Shown here one piece after another: positions 11,571-24,349 of a DNA stretch of 64,000 nucleotides. Positions within the stretch are counted from its first letter, which is position 1. Every line of letters starts with the position of its first letter. Position numbers and translations under genes: made by a program. A model generated the notes under the pieces. That model was given only the letters and a program-made list of their open reading frames with translations, searched no databases and was not told the origin of the DNA. The stretch is from Eucalyptus grandis (lineage: Eukaryota; Streptophyta; Magnoliopsida; Myrtales; Myrtaceae), in contig NC_052619.1 of NCBI RefSeq assembly GCF_016545825.1, positions 9,377,501 to 9,441,500 on the forward strand, given 5' to 3'.

Positions 11571-12389
11571 AATATAGTATTGCATTTCTCTCGACTCTCG
11601 CGTTCTCATTCGTCAATACAATGTTTATTCTTGAGAGGGGGGGGATTCCAGAATGCGGGCGGAAGGAAACATCCAGGAAACGCGGAGCAAGATCATGACA
11701 GATGATTAGTCATCTGCGATTCCTTCGCAAAACAAACTAATTAAAAATTATTGTTAGGTAGGTGCAGAAAGATCCTCAATCTTGGACCCTTGTCTGATTC
11801 AAGTTGTTAAATTAATTTTTCGAATTTGAATTAATTTGTTAAATCAAATTTGTTAACAGAAATTTCTCCTTGAAGATTTGAAAGATGAAGACGCCCTTGT
11901 TTCATGGACTTGTCTCGGACGTATGAGCAAAAAAAAAAAAGCAAGGGGCGCTAAAGGACAATATATGAGCACATTATTTTTTATTTTATCTATTTAACTT
12001 TTAGGAGCAGACACGTCTTTTGCTAAAAGAACAAATAAAGAAACTCTATCTTTGCTGCAAAAGCTGAATCCTTGTTGAAGTTGCACAGCGGTGGGTGCAG
12101 GTCAAAGTTGTTGACTTACGGCACACAAAGCCATCTGGGCTTTTCTTCGGGTCGACGAGCACCGCACAAGAAATAAGAATGTGAGGCCGTACGAAAAGAA
12201 ATGAACTAGCAGACAAGTTCTTGTTTTTGGCGTAAGGTTCATGCTTGAACGCGGTGATTTTATGTCGTGAATTTCCCGTTTAAGTGAATTATTTATTTAT
12301 AAATGTTTTAGATTTGTAGCTAAATTTAAATATAAAAAACTCTCGAGCATGTAAATGATTGTAGACTTTAATTCTCCAATTATAATAGA

Positions 12390-12500
12390 ATATTTACTAT
12401 AAGCTCTTTTCATGGATATAGGTATCGATACTTGATCCGAATCACGTAAATCTCTAGTGTCTTGTTATTTCTCATTTATTTCTTTGGTATTTTTCACATT
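12390..12500 (+). mobile_element. Copia-LTR-like fragment
   Basis: Contains 'catggatataggtatcg', 'gaatcacgtaaatctctagt' and TTGTTATTT in the same order as the 4050-4160 fragment. Only a short piece remains and no target-site duplication was found. Confidence 0.35.
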
Positions 12501-12644
12501 GACTAATTTGCAAAGATCTTGTCATCGCTGTATATTATATTTCAACACAGATAACTCTTCTAGTTAGAGTATTTCTTCTGTTTTTTCTTTACCTAGATGG
12601 TTTCGGAGCGTGGCTTCTTCCTGGTGATTTGGTCTAATCCCTAA

Positions 12645-13117
12645 GGCTACGTTTGGTCGTCCGGATAATAATCATGATAGAATATGATAAAGTAGGATAT
12701 TAAATCATTTGGATAATAAAGGCGGACATATCTAATCCTATCAAGTGTTTAGTGCACTTCAGGATAAGATTAAAAAATAAATATGATATTTATTTAAATT
12801 ATAAAACTAAAAAATAGAAAATTCAATTAATTAAAGGCCATGGAAAAACCCTAGATCTAGGAATTGTGGCCACCTCCGCAGTGGCCACCATTCAAAACGG
12901 CAAGTGATATCTTCTCTTTTTGTTAAGTTCTTTCTTTCTTTAAAAAAGAAAAAAATCTTATCCAATCCGGGCTTATCTCACCCCCTCCCCCGGATTTTTT
13001 ATCCAGCGTTTTATCCGGATATATCCAAGTTTGTCCGATCCGGTGAACATTCCCAAACATCGGATAGGATAATTGTTATCCTATCCGGACTCAAATCCCG
13101 GACTACCAAACGCAGCA
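12645..13117. mobile_element. Tourist/PIF-Harbinger-like MITE, 473 bp, TSD TAA
   Basis: Terminal inverted repeats GGCTACGTTTGGTCGTCCGG (left) and, reading inward from the right end, TGCTGCGTTTGGTAGTCCGG. Flanked by TAA at 12642-12644 and 13118-13120. The paralogous site in the right half of the duplication (around 17632-17634) has a single TAA and no element, which confirms the boundaries. The interior has CGGATAAT-type words and no coding capacity. Confidence 0.85.
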
Positions 13118-15583
13118 TAATTCTTTCCAAATTGTGTTAATGCGAATCCATGTTCTCATGACATGTGACAATCCATATTTGACACCGTGTTCTCGAGATT
13201 CATAACGATTTATATCATTAGCCAATATCCTCAAGACCAACTATAAGGAACAAATCGGCTGATTTCACTGAACCTATATCAGCACAAGGCAATGTCCTAT
13301 ATGTTTATCACCATACAAGGCTGCGTCCCTCGATTTCGCTGAAACCCTGTAATTCCGTTATACAAATGAAGCCACCCTCTAGTTCAGCCCAAGCTATATG
13401 AAGATATTGTCTCAAACATCATTCCACGAATTCGACTAATAATCGTGGGGAGGAGGATCCCAAGCCTTTCTGGCTCTTCCCAGCAACAACGAGCATTCTC
13501 GGCGGCAACGACGCCTGCCCCGAGGCCTCTCTCGACTTGCCCGCTATGTCCGAGATTGCCAAGAAATGGCGTTTGGCCTTCGCCACCATCCGTTGCTCCC
13601 GAGCCTTCACTGCCTCCGCAGAGAAAACTAAGAAGCTCCCAGCAAAATCTCCTTCCTACACTTCAATTTCGATCCCCGATCAGGCTCCTAGCGCTCACTC
13701 CGACCCACCCTGCTCCTTCAAGATGGGTCAGTCACAGCTCACCAAACTGGTCAAGGACAAGGACCTCGACCACCTCAGACACTTTGGGGGTGTCAACAAA
13801 GTCGCCTCGGCCCTCGAAACTGATGTCAATGCTGGAGTTAGCGGTGAACCGGACGACGTCTCTCACAAGCAAAAGGTATTCGGCGTCAACGCATACAAGC
13901 AGCCCGCCAGGGGCTTCTTCCACTTCGTGCTCGAGGCTTTCACGGACCTCAAAATCACGATTTGGCTCGGGTCGTGGATCAAGGAGAATGGGGTCCAGGA
14001 AGGCTGGTACGACGCAGGGAGCACATTCGTCATGGTGTTCCTCATGATCGCGATGTCAGCCGTGAGCCATCACTGGCAAAACCAACAATTCGATGAACTG
14101 TCTCGGGTGAGTGGTAATATTCTCATCGATGTGATAAGGAAGGGTCAGCCGCAGCAGGTTTCCATATTCGAGATCGTGGTTGGAGACGTTGTTTGTTTGA
14201 AGATAGGCGATCAAGTCCCGGCAGACGGGCTGTTCATCGACGGGCACTCCTTGCAGGTGTGGATGACTATTTGAACTATTGACCGCATTAGATTCTCATA
14301 TTAACAAATAGAAAGTCAATTCAAAAGTTTAAGTTTTTATAATGAACTATTTAATAATAGTATCAAAGCTTATGGTTGATTGATGAGCATTCCAATGTGT
14401 ACTGATGTTTGGTGAATGTATCAAAGAATGAATCTCATGACAAACATGGATTCGGAGTAATCTTCATGGTTTGGTCTAGAGAAAGAGACCAAGATGAAGC
14501 TGGGCATTGAAGAGTCAAGTTGAGATGTGTAGGTTCAAAAACATATATATATTAAAAGGAGAAAAGACCTAATAATAAAAGATACATGATGAAAGATTGA
14601 TGATACGTACATGTGAATTATGTTTTAAAATCCACATCTGAAAGTGTGAAGCACTTAATATATCCTAGTTTGTCATAATTAATTAGTTTAAACTTTTGAG
14701 CAAAGTTGGGTCTAACTAAATAGGTTTATGGGTTTGAACTAAAACTCTCCCTTGTTGATCTCTCTATTAGGCTTTTCTTGTGTAACATAATAATGGCTTT
14801 CCTGGCTTAAACTTTTAAGTTAATATTTTTAACATGGTTAGAGCCAAGTTCTGTCCCTTCGCATGTGCGTCACTCTCATTAATCAAATTTCACTTATCGC
14901 TCCTAATCCACTTTGCACATGAGGGGATTGTTGAATATCCTAAGTTACTTGAGAATGTGGTTTATATAATATTTATATACATTTGGTCTTTCCAAACTTT
15001 GAGGTTGAATTTTTTATCATTATTTCATGTTGGCTTTATCCATTCATGTATGGATTTAGTATTACCAAGTTCGAGCACAGTTAATTAGTCCAAATAAATG
15101 TACATGTGTCTAATATTCTGTTTGATACTAGGCACCTTTACCTTTCATAATCTTAATTCTATGACGAAAAGAGAAATCTTTGATTTTAAGTCAAAGTTCC
15201 GGTCATGGTAGAACGAACTTTGTTAAAAGTTAAAACATACTCCACTTGTTCGTGTTAATATTTATTCGGGGTTCATTTTCTTTGTTTAAAGTTGAGACCG
15301 GAACGCATTGTATCGTGTCACCCTAGCATCACTAAATCATGTGCGACGTTTGTATGGTCAATTTAGGTTGACGAATCAAGCATGACCGGGGAGAGTGATC
15401 ACGTCGAAGTGAACAGCAATCAAGAATTCATTCCTGTTCTCTGGAACGAAGGTTGCTGATGGTTCGGCCCAGATGCTGGTTACATCGATTGGGATGAACG
15501 CCGCGTGGGGCGAGATGATGAGCTCCATCAGCGCAACAGTAGCGAGCAGACCACTTTACCAGCTCAGCTCAACAAGCTCAAAT

Positions 15584-16110
15584 AAAGTGTGGGATAAAAT
15601 TTTACTTTTGTGAATTAGAATTTTGATAGATTCAGTGATTTGATTAACTTTACATTAAATTAACATCATTTAATACATTTTCTCTTACTTTGAAAAATAT
15701 TTTGCAAGCAGTTTTTTTGAGTTGAAACCCAAATCCCCTGACATGTAATGGGTATTCATGCGGGTGTGTAATCAAATAACGTAACACTCAATGATAAAAA
15801 AATAAATATATAAATTACTAAGAATAGGGTTATCCTCAATGCAAAGAAAAAGATTACCTTGCCGTGGTTAATTTCTTTAATATATACAAAGTGTTAATTA
15901 AAAATGTTTGCCTAGCCTAAATATAATTTTTAAATGCCTATGCAATTCCAAATAATTATTTTTTAGGTTTTTCCTTAATTATGAAAACTAAATTATATGC
16001 AATTTTAAGCTAAGCTTAGCGTGCATGAATTATTAAACTGTAACATAACCTAATTTTAATGATGGACAAAAATTATGAACTAATCTACACGACATGCAAT
16101 CTATTTTATA

Positions 16111-16151
<41 letters not shown>

Positions 16152-16590
16152 TGTTATTTTATGAATGTTATTTTGCGATTTTCTTTTGAGATTAAAATGG
16201 GAAATTTCCTAAAATATGATATTACCCAATTGAAATTAGGAAATGATTTAAATTAAATCCTACTTTAAATTAAGCAATTTCTTAAATAGCTACGCAGTTC
16301 CTAAGTATGCAATTCTAAACTAAGAAACGCCTATCCTAACGTTCAATGCATATATATATATATATATTTCTACAAAATAGGAAAGCTTATTAAAAATAAT
16401 TCAACTATCGAATCCAACTCAAGAAAGGAATCAAACATTATCGATTACCTAATCTTAATTCTTAAAGATCAAATTCCTAAATATTCACTCCAAACCGACG
16501 ATAGAATCGTATAATTCAAATTATTCAATTAATATATTTGAATTGAGTTTAGTTTAGGAGATTACCTAATTGAGCTTTAATTGCAACAAG
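15584..16590. other. AT-rich filler replacing the centre of copy 2
   Basis: This DNA has no counterpart in copies 1 or 3, where about 1.8 kb of exon 2 lies at the same place. It is AT-rich, includes an (AT)n run at 16113-16148, and shows no terminal repeats or coding signal. Either a deletion was repaired with unrelated sequence, or an insertion was followed by deletion. Confidence 0.6.
16113..16148. repeat. (AT)n microsatellite
   Basis: An uninterrupted AT dinucleotide run of about 36 bp. A shorter one lies near 16350-16368. Confidence 0.9.
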
Positions 16591-17816
16591 ATTAGCTACG
16601 ATGTTCTTGGGGATCATCTTCGTGATGGTGGTCCTCCAGGTGGTGATGGTCGAGTTCCTAAAGCGTGGTTCGCTGTCACAGACTGGTTGAGCTGGGGACA
16701 ATGGGCGCATCTGTCGGGATCGCAGCCACGTCTTGGCTCATCGGTTGGGTCATCAAGTGCATTCCGATCTCTGATACACCAATCTTACAGCTGCTATCGA
16801 CAAGCAAGAAGCTCATGAGGAAAATTGTGCACAAAGAACAATTTATAAGGTTTAGGAACGCTAATTGGGTTTAACTCAAATCTTCTTATTGTGCTGGTAT
16901 ATTGAATTTCTCCTGATGCAGTGTGATTTTTTTTCCTTTTAACTAAAAAAATAAGGAATGTGTCGATGTAATTTTTCCAATTCAAAGAAAGCATTCATTG
17001 AGAAAATAAGAAATAAGACAAGTGACCTCAATATAGCCAAGAACGTGTAGAACAAAATCGTAAGAAAATGTGGAAGCACAAACAGACTAAACTAATATGA
17101 ATTACGTACATAGATTACATCGAGGCAAGGAACAAATTCATGATGCATATTAGTCATATTTCTAATTAACTCAAATTAAGCCGCTCTTATTTTTGAAATT
17201 CGGAATGCGAACGTAACAACATCAATATCGAATGGTGAAAGAGGTTTAATCTCTCTCACACACAGACACATACTTCAGTTTAACTCCAAAAAGTCTTCCT
17301 AAATAAAGCATTTATTAGGAAAGAGAGTAATAGAGTATTGCTTCTCTTAACTCTCGCGTTCTCATTCGTCAATAATATGTTTTATCATGAGAGGGGGATT
17401 CCTAAAATGCGAGTGGAAGGAAACATCCAGGAAACGCGGAGCAAGATCAGGACAGATAATGAGTCAACCGTGAGATTCCTTCATGCAAAACAAATTAATT
17501 TAAAATTATTCTCAGGTAGGTGCAGCAAGATCCTCAATCTTTGACCCTTTTCTGATTCAGTTAACTCTTCTAGAAAGAGAATTTCTTCTTCTGACTTTTT
17601 CTTTACCCTTCCGGATGATTTGATCTACCCCTAACTCTTTATAGTGGTGTTAATGCGAATTTTGTGATTTTCATGATGATCCATATTTCACACCATGTTC
17701 TCGTGATCTATAGCAATTCATATTTTTAGTCGATGTCTTCATGACAAACTGTAAAGTACACATATGTTGATTTCACTGAACCTAAATTAGCACAAGGCAA
17801 TTATCTTATTTTGTTT

Positions 17817-18518
17817 TTTTGGTTTTTTTTTTATAAAGGGTAAGAATATATAGCTTGAACCAATAATTACAAAAGATCCGACACTACAAAACTTGCACTC
17901 AACAAAACAACAGGATAGTTAGAGTGAATGCAAAAGAGGGCAAGAGCGGGCCTGAGGAAGCAGAAACAGCCAAAACAATGGCGAAAGGAAAAGAAAAGCA
18001 GTAGGAGGCCACAGAAGGCCAAATGAAGCACAATCTACGCCCGCATCCGCCAACGACAAAAGTAAAGAGCCATCAAGGAAGTACCCACGCGGAGGAAGAG
18101 TATCCAGACAGCAAACACCAAGCTAGGGCCCTGCCGAAGTAGAAGACTCCCCAGCTGAAAAAAATGATCAGATCAATACTCGAGCTACGCTGCAATCTCC
18201 GGTTTCTATAAGTATCATCCACATTCCTGAAGGTGGTGGCCTTGTCTCTGATGACCTTGATGAGTTAATTCTTCACCGCTAGAATGCATAAGCGCTACTC
18301 TCTAAAGAGAATGTCATTCATGTGCTTCCAAATGAAATAACAAAGAGTACCAAAAGAGAAGCGAGCAATGCACTTGTAAAAGTCTTTGCCCGCAAGGAAG
18401 GAGACGGTCCAGTTGAGGTTTTGACCCACGAACTGTTTCGCCATGGCAGATTGCATCTGAAGGCCCAAAGAAGGTGATGCTAGTAGAGACGCGGCATTGA
18501 AAAAATAAGTTGTCTATA
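17817..18518 (-). mobile_element. 5'-truncated LINE (L1 type), about 700 bp
   Basis: On the minus strand the end is a poly(A) stretch (a T run at 17817-17832 on the plus strand). Its 5' part translates to QNLNWTVSFLAGKDFYKCIA, the zinc-binding C-terminal region of plant LINE reverse transcriptases; the same region occurs in the LINE at 41336. Flanked by near-identical 16-bp target-site duplications, TTATC(T/C)TATTTTGTTT, at 17801-17816 and 18519-18534. The matching place in the left half of the duplication has no element. Confidence 0.8.
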
Positions 18519-18534
18519 TTATCCTATTTTGTTT

Positions 18535-18718
18535 TTTGATAACCCAGGAAACCATGAAAGCCAACAGCTGGCGGGAAGAACCTGGGGCTGATGACATAAG
18601 TTAGCCACCACACTCACGCCAGCAGTTAAGCCACCAAGTAACGCCGCTGGGATTCGAATTTGGCACCTTTCGTGGGAGGCACAAAGCTCAAGCCAACTAC
18701 GCCACCGCAGTGAGTGGT
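18535..18718 (-). mobile_element. tRNA-derived SINE, 184 bp, with perfect 20-bp TSD
   Basis: On the minus strand the head begins near 18718 and contains a box A-like TGGCGTAGTTGG, followed by a box B-like AATTCGAATCC, spaced as in RNA polymerase III promoters of tRNA-derived SINEs. The tail ends in GGTTATCAAAAAA. It is flanked by an identical 20-bp direct repeat at 18515-18534 and 18719-18738. It landed in the edge of the older LINE, whose own target duplication lies inside this repeat. It is not a tRNA gene: no cloverleaf can be drawn. Confidence 0.85.
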
Positions 18719-19056
18719 TATATTATCCTATTTTGTTTATCACCATACAAGGTGCAAATTCTGATGCACCAACAGTATTTTTTTGTTTTTGTTTTTTGTT
18801 TTCTTTTTCATAGAGAGCATTTCATACTCCGTGTAGGAATTGAAACCATCAAAGAAACAACACGGCGTTGGGTCATCCTCCCTGCATATCTTTCGACAAT
18901 TCGTTGACTCCTCGTCCCAAGCCCCGTCAAATGAACTCAATCGCGGGCGGAGCTTCGTTTCGGGGAACCACTTTTTCCGCTACGTCCTCCGATTTCGCTG
19001 AAACCTAGTTAATCCGTTACACGAATGACGCCACCATCTGGTTCAGCTCAAGCTGT

Positions 19057-22000
19057 ATGAAGATATCATCTCAAACAATATTCCACAAATTCGACTCATC
19101 GTCGGAGGAGGAGGATCACAAGCCTTTCTGGCCCTTCCCAGCGACGATGAGCATTCTCAGTGGCGGTGACGACGACGAAGATGACAACGTCCGCCCCAAG
19201 GTCTCTCTCGACTTGCCCCCTATGTCCAAGTTTGCCGAGAAATGGCGTTTGGCCTTCGTGACCAGCCGTTACTCCCGAGCCTTCACTACCTCCACAGAGA
19301 AAACTAACAAGCTCCCAACAGAATCTCCTTCCTACACTTCAATTTTGATCCCCGATCAGGCTCCGAGTGCTCGCTCCGACCAACCCAGCTCCTTCAAGAT
19401 GGATCAGTCACAGCTCACCAAGCTGGTCAAGGACAAGGACCTCGATCACCTCAGACACTTTGGGGGTGTCAACAAAGTCGCCTCGGCCCTTGAAACTGAC
19501 GTCAATGCTGGAATTAGCGGCCAACCGGATGACGTCTCTCACAGGCAAAGGGTATTTGGCATCAACACATACAAGCAGCCCGCCAAGGGCTTCTTCCACT
19601 TCGTGCTTGAGGCTTCCATGGACCTCAAAATCACGATTCTTCTTGTTTGCGCCACGCTTTGGCTCGGGTCAGGGATCAAGGAGAATGGGGTCAAGGAAGG
19701 CTGGTGTGACGCAGGGAGCACATTCGTGATGGTGCTCCTCATGATCACGATGTCAGCCGTGAGCCATCACTGGCAAAATCGACAATTCGATGAATTGTCT
19801 CCAGCAAGTGGTAATATTCTCATCGATGTGTTAAGGAAGGGTTGGCGGCAGCAGGTTTCCATATTTGAGATCGTCGTCGGGGACGTTGTTTGTTTGAAGA
19901 TAGGCGATCGAGTCCCGGCAGACGGGCTGTTCATCGAGGGGCAATCCTTGCAGGTATGGACGACTACTTGAACTGGTTTGACTGCATCAGATTCTCATAT
20001 TAACAAATGGAAAGTCAATTCAAAAGTTTGAGTTTTTATAATGAACTATTTAATAATGGTATCAGAACTATTTAATAATAGCACCAAACACCAATGTGTA
20101 GTGGTGTTTGGTGAATATATCAGAGAATGAATCTCATGACAAACATGGATTTGGGGCAACCTTATTGGTTCGGTCTAGAGAAAGAAACCAAGATAAAGCT
20201 GGGAATCTAAGATTCAAGTTGAGACTTATTGATTCAGAAACATATATATTAAAGAAGAGCAAACTTAATACTGAACTCATACATGATGGAAGATTGTTGG
20301 TACACACGTGTGAATTATGTTTTAATAATCCACATCGGAGAGTATGGAACACTTAATATATTATGGTTGGTCATAACTCATTTGTTTAAGTTTTTGAGTA
20401 AAGGGTGAGTCGAACTAGATATATTGATAGGCTTGAACTCGGGTTCTCCCATAATGATCTCTCTATCAAGCTCCTTTTGTGTAATACAATAACGGTTTCC
20501 CTCTATTTATGGGCTTAAACTTTTAGGTTAATATTTTTGACATGGTTAGAGCCAAGTTCTGCCTCTTCACATGTGCACCGCTCTCATTAGTCGAATTTCG
20601 CTTATCGCTCCTAATCCAACTTGCACATGATAGAAGTGTGAAATATCCTAAGTTACTTGAGAGTGTGATTTATATACTTTTTATATACATGTGGTCTTTT
20701 TAAACTTTTAGGTTGAATTTTATATCATTATTTCGTGTTGGCTTTCTCCATTCATATACGGATTTAGTATTACCAAGTTTGAGCACAAGTTAATAGTCCA
20801 AATAAATGTATAAGTGGGTAATATTCTGTTTGATACTAGGCATTGTCACCTTTCATTATCTTAATTCTATGACGAAAAAAAATAATGGTTTTAAGTCAAA
20901 GTTCCAGTCATGGTAGAACGAACTTTGTTAAAAGTTAAAATACACTCCATTTGTTCGTGTTAATATTTATTCGGGGTTTATTTTCTTTGTTTAAAGTTGA
21001 GACGAGAACGCATTGTATCGTGTCACCCTAGCGTCACTAAATCATGTGCGACGTTTGCATTTTCAATTTAGGTTGACGAATCGAGCATGACCGGGGAGAG
21101 TGATCACGTAGAAGTGAACAGCAATCAGAATCCATTCCTGTTCTCTGGAACGAAGGTTGCTGATGGTTCAGCTCGGATGCTGGTTACATCGGTTGGGATG
21201 AACACCGCGTGGGGCGAGATGACGAGCTCCATCAGCCGCGACAGCAGCGAGCAGACTCCTTTACAGGCTCGGCTCAACAAGCTCACCTCGTCGATTGGCA
21301 AAGTAAGCTTGGCGGTTAATTTCCTGATTCTCGTTGTCCTGCTAATTCGCTACTTCACCGGAAACACACAGGACAAGAACGGGAACCAGGAATTTGTGGT
21401 GGGCCAGACGACGGGTCACAATATCATAAACTCCGTGGTAGGAATCATAGCAGACATGGTGATGATTGAGGTGGTCACAATTCCCGAAGGCTCGCCACTA
21501 GCGGTAACGTTCGCTCACGCTTATTCAATGAAGAGGATGATGGCAGATTGGGTGATGGTAAGGAGGTTGTCGACCTGCAAGACGATGGGGAGGGTCACCA
21601 TTATTTGCAACGACAAGAGCGGCACTCTTACGATGAACCAGATGAAGGTGACAAAATTCTGGATCGGCCTAGACTCCATGGAGGAAAACAAGTACTCCTC
21701 TGTCTCCAAGAATGTCCTGGATTTGATTCGGGAGGGGGTCGCATTGAACACCACGGGCAGCTTCTATAGGCCGTCTTTGGGATCAGAGTATGAGTTCTTG
21801 GGTAGTACCACCGAGAAAGCCATTATTTCCTGGGCGGTTTCACAATTGAGCATGGACATGGAGGATATGAAGAAGAGATGTGAAGTCATCCAAGTCGAAG
21901 CCTTCAACTTGCAGAAGAAGAGAAGCAGTGTCCTAGTAATGAAGAGCACGGATGACACGGTCCACGTGCATTGGAAAGGAGCAGCAGAGATGGTGTTGGT

Positions 22001-23330
22001 GATGTGCTCGAGCTTCTACGACAGGTCGGGGATAGCAAAAGATCTGGACGAAGACGAAAGGATGAGATTCGAGCAGATTATCCAGGGGATGGCAGCGAGC
22101 AGCCTCAGGTGCATTGCTTTCGCTCATAAACAAGTCCCCAAGGAAGCGACCAAAGAAAGAAAAGATGGGAAGAAGATTCAAGAGGACAGCCTGACATTGC
22201 TAGGACTTGTGGGTATTAAGGACCCGTGCCATGCTGGTGTGAAGAGCACGGTCCGAGCTTGTCAGGACACAGGAGTGAACATCAAGATGATAACAGGAGA
22301 CAACATCTTCACCGCTAAGGCCTTTGCCACAGAGTGCGGGATTCTCAAGCCCCAGGACGAAGCCTTCATTGTGGAAGGAGCTGAGTTCCGCAGCTACACG
22401 CCTGAGGAGAGGCTTCAAAGAGTTGAGAAAATCCGGGTCATGGCGAGATCATCACCTTTCGATAAGCTCCTCATGGTTCAGTGCTTGAAGCAAAAAGGCC
22501 ACGTGGTTGCAGTCACGGGGGACGATACAAACAACGCACCTGCCCTCAAGGAAGCCGACATCGGGATCTCAATGGGCATCCAAGGAACCGAGGTCGCTAA
22601 AGAGAGCTTAGACATCATCATCCGCGACGAGAACTTTGCATCCGTGGTGAGGGTACTATGGTGGGGTCGATGCGTCTACGAAAACATTCAGAAGTTCATC
22701 CAATTCCAGAACACAGTGAACGTCGTGGCCCACGCGATCAACTTCGTGGCCGCAGTCTCCTCTGGTGCCGTCCCCCTGAATGCCGTCCACCTCATGTGGG
22801 TGAGTCTGATCATATACATGCTTGGTTTCTTGGTCCTGGTCACGGAGCTGCCCACCAGGGAGCTCATGGAGAAGTCCCTCGGTTACCAAACTCAGCCGCT
22901 TGTAACCAACGTCATGCGGTGGAACCTTGAAGCAACATACCAAATAGCCGTCCTCCTCACCCTACAATTCAAGGGCGAATCAATCTTCGGCGTGGATGAG
23001 GCGGGGAAGCGGACGCTGATATTCAACGTGTTCATCCTGTGCCAAGTCTTCAACGAGTTCGACGAGAGGAACCTCGAGAAGAAGAATGTGTTCGAGGGCA
23101 TACACAAGAGCAAGCTATTCCTCGGGATGGTCTTGGTGACGGTGATCCTCCAGGTGGCGATGGTCGAGTTCCTGAAGTGGTTCACGGACACGGAGCGGTT
23201 GAGCTGGGGACTATGGGGCACATGTGTTGGGATCTCAGCCTTGTCTTGGCCTATTGGTTGGGCCGTCAAGTTCATTCCAGTCTCCGATACGTCAATCTTC
23301 AGCTACTTGAGATCAAAAAGGAGCTCGTGA
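19057..23330 (+). CDS. ACA12/13-like Ca2+-ATPase copy 3, full-length but catalytically altered
   Basis: Two exons, 19057-19953 and 21072-23330, phase-0 GT-AG intron of 1118 bp, 1051 residues (1021 if translation starts at the Met at 19147, the position equivalent to copy 1's start). Family role: calmodulin-regulated Ca2+ efflux pump at the plasma membrane. Seen: an acidic N-terminus (DDDEDDN), a calmodulin-binding-like helix (EKWRLAFVTSRYSRAF), TM1-TM2, TGES, TM3-TM4, P and N domains, TM5-TM10. Several invariant positions differ: PEGLP is PEGSP; TDKTGT is NDKSGT (Asp kept, 21612-21614); TGDGTND is TGDDTNN (22524-22535); and in TM6 VNLIMD is VSLIIY (22803-22817), so both Ca2+ ligands there are lost. 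Exon 2 is 2259 bp in both copy 1 and copy 3. Probably a pseudoenzyme or young pseudogene; expression is unknown. Confidence 0.8.
19954..21071 (+). other. Intron of Ca2+-ATPase copy 3
   Basis: Donor CAG|GTATGG and acceptor TTTAG|GTTGACGAA. Collinear with the copy 2 intron (14257-15366) for most of its length, so the two diverged by duplication after the short copy 1 intron had separated. Confidence 0.9.
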
Positions 23331-24349
23331 GGAAAATTCTGTACAGAAAACAGTAGGAACACTAATTGGGTTTAACCCGATTCTTTAAATTTTGTAGGTA
23401 CATCGAATTTGCATTGTGATTATTTCTTTTACCTAAGTAAGGATTGTGTGATCAACCGATGTGAGTTCATTGAATTCAACGACAGCATTCATTGCAACAG
23501 CAATATAATTGGATAGATCCCTTACTTCTTGAGAGCCACCCCAAAAGCCCGAAGCATTTTATTTCACTATAGCATTAATGGGTAAGAGAAGACTACAATG
23601 GGCATCATAGGATGTTTGCTTCAAATTTGAGCACCAGCACCCAACTCGACTCGAAAATTCGACCACAAATTGAAATCATCTTCAATAAGGAGTTCTAAAG
23701 GAGTTCTTAACCGTTTGCTCGACCCAGACCAGTCACCCAATCCTATAAGGAACGCAATCGACTCCTTGCCTCAGACTCTTCTTAATAGAGAAAACATATT
23801 AGGAATACACCCAAGAAAAACAATGTTTTTCACACATCTTTCATGCTCCGACTGCTCCCTAATAGGGATTTATCCTCTCCCGAGTAGAAAATTTATATGA
23901 AACAATTATCGGCTCCGAATATATATATATGTTCTCGTAATTATAATCCTTAGTTTTTCCAAATCTGAATCAACATGATCTGAAGTAAGGTTGCAAACCG
24001 GGCAAGCAGGTCATGCCTAATGAGTTTTTTGGCACGGGTCAATAGATCTAGCTCGGCTTATCCGGGCTTGGTATGTCGGTCCGACCTTGTGAAAGAAATT
24101 GACTCGAATCAAATTGAAGCGCTTCAGGCCAAAACCAGAAACTCTCTTTTGATAAGGCCTAAAATACTGTGCATTCACGGTTTGCTCCTTATGACGCTAG
24201 GAAATGAGAGAATTGCCTTGAATTATGAACAAGTCATGTCGTGAAGTATGCATGCAACTTCAGATACGAGCAAGAAGAATGACGAAATCCATGAGACGAT
24301 GAGTCACCGTCCTGTAGCCAATAATGTGAAGAGGAAAATCATGATAAAA
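23331..24349 (+). other. 3' flank of copy 3 and unassigned insertion
   Basis: 23331-23500 is homologous to the region after copy 2 (16819-16990) and probably includes the 3' UTR. About 800 bp from roughly 23500 to 24290 has no counterpart in the left half. It contains no recognised domain or terminal repeat; short frames there are not convincing. Confidence 0.5.

Larger units (their letters stand above)
13401..16823 (+). pseudogene. ACA12/13-type Ca2+-ATPase copy 2, internally deleted
   Basis: Exon 1 homology runs from about 13401 to 14256. The equivalent of copy 3's upstream Met is followed by a stop after 13 codons, and a frame change precedes 13537, where a 245-codon frame resumes. An in-frame deletion removes part of TM1 (KITIWLGSW where copy 3 has KITILLVCATLWLG). 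Intron 14257-15366. Exon 2 begins at 15367 (VDESSMTGESDHVEV) but an extra base near 15421-15424 shifts the frame. Homology stops at 15583; about 1.0 kb of AT-rich DNA replaces the stretch from TM3 to near TM9. The C-terminal part resumes near 16591, around TM9, and ends near 16818. The DKTGT and TGDG regions are absent, so no pump can be made. Confidence 0.9.

Noticed and set aside
18535..18718. tRNA gene, because of box A- and box B-like motifs
   Set aside because: There is no acceptor stem or anticodon arm; the tail and 20-bp target duplication identify a SINE.
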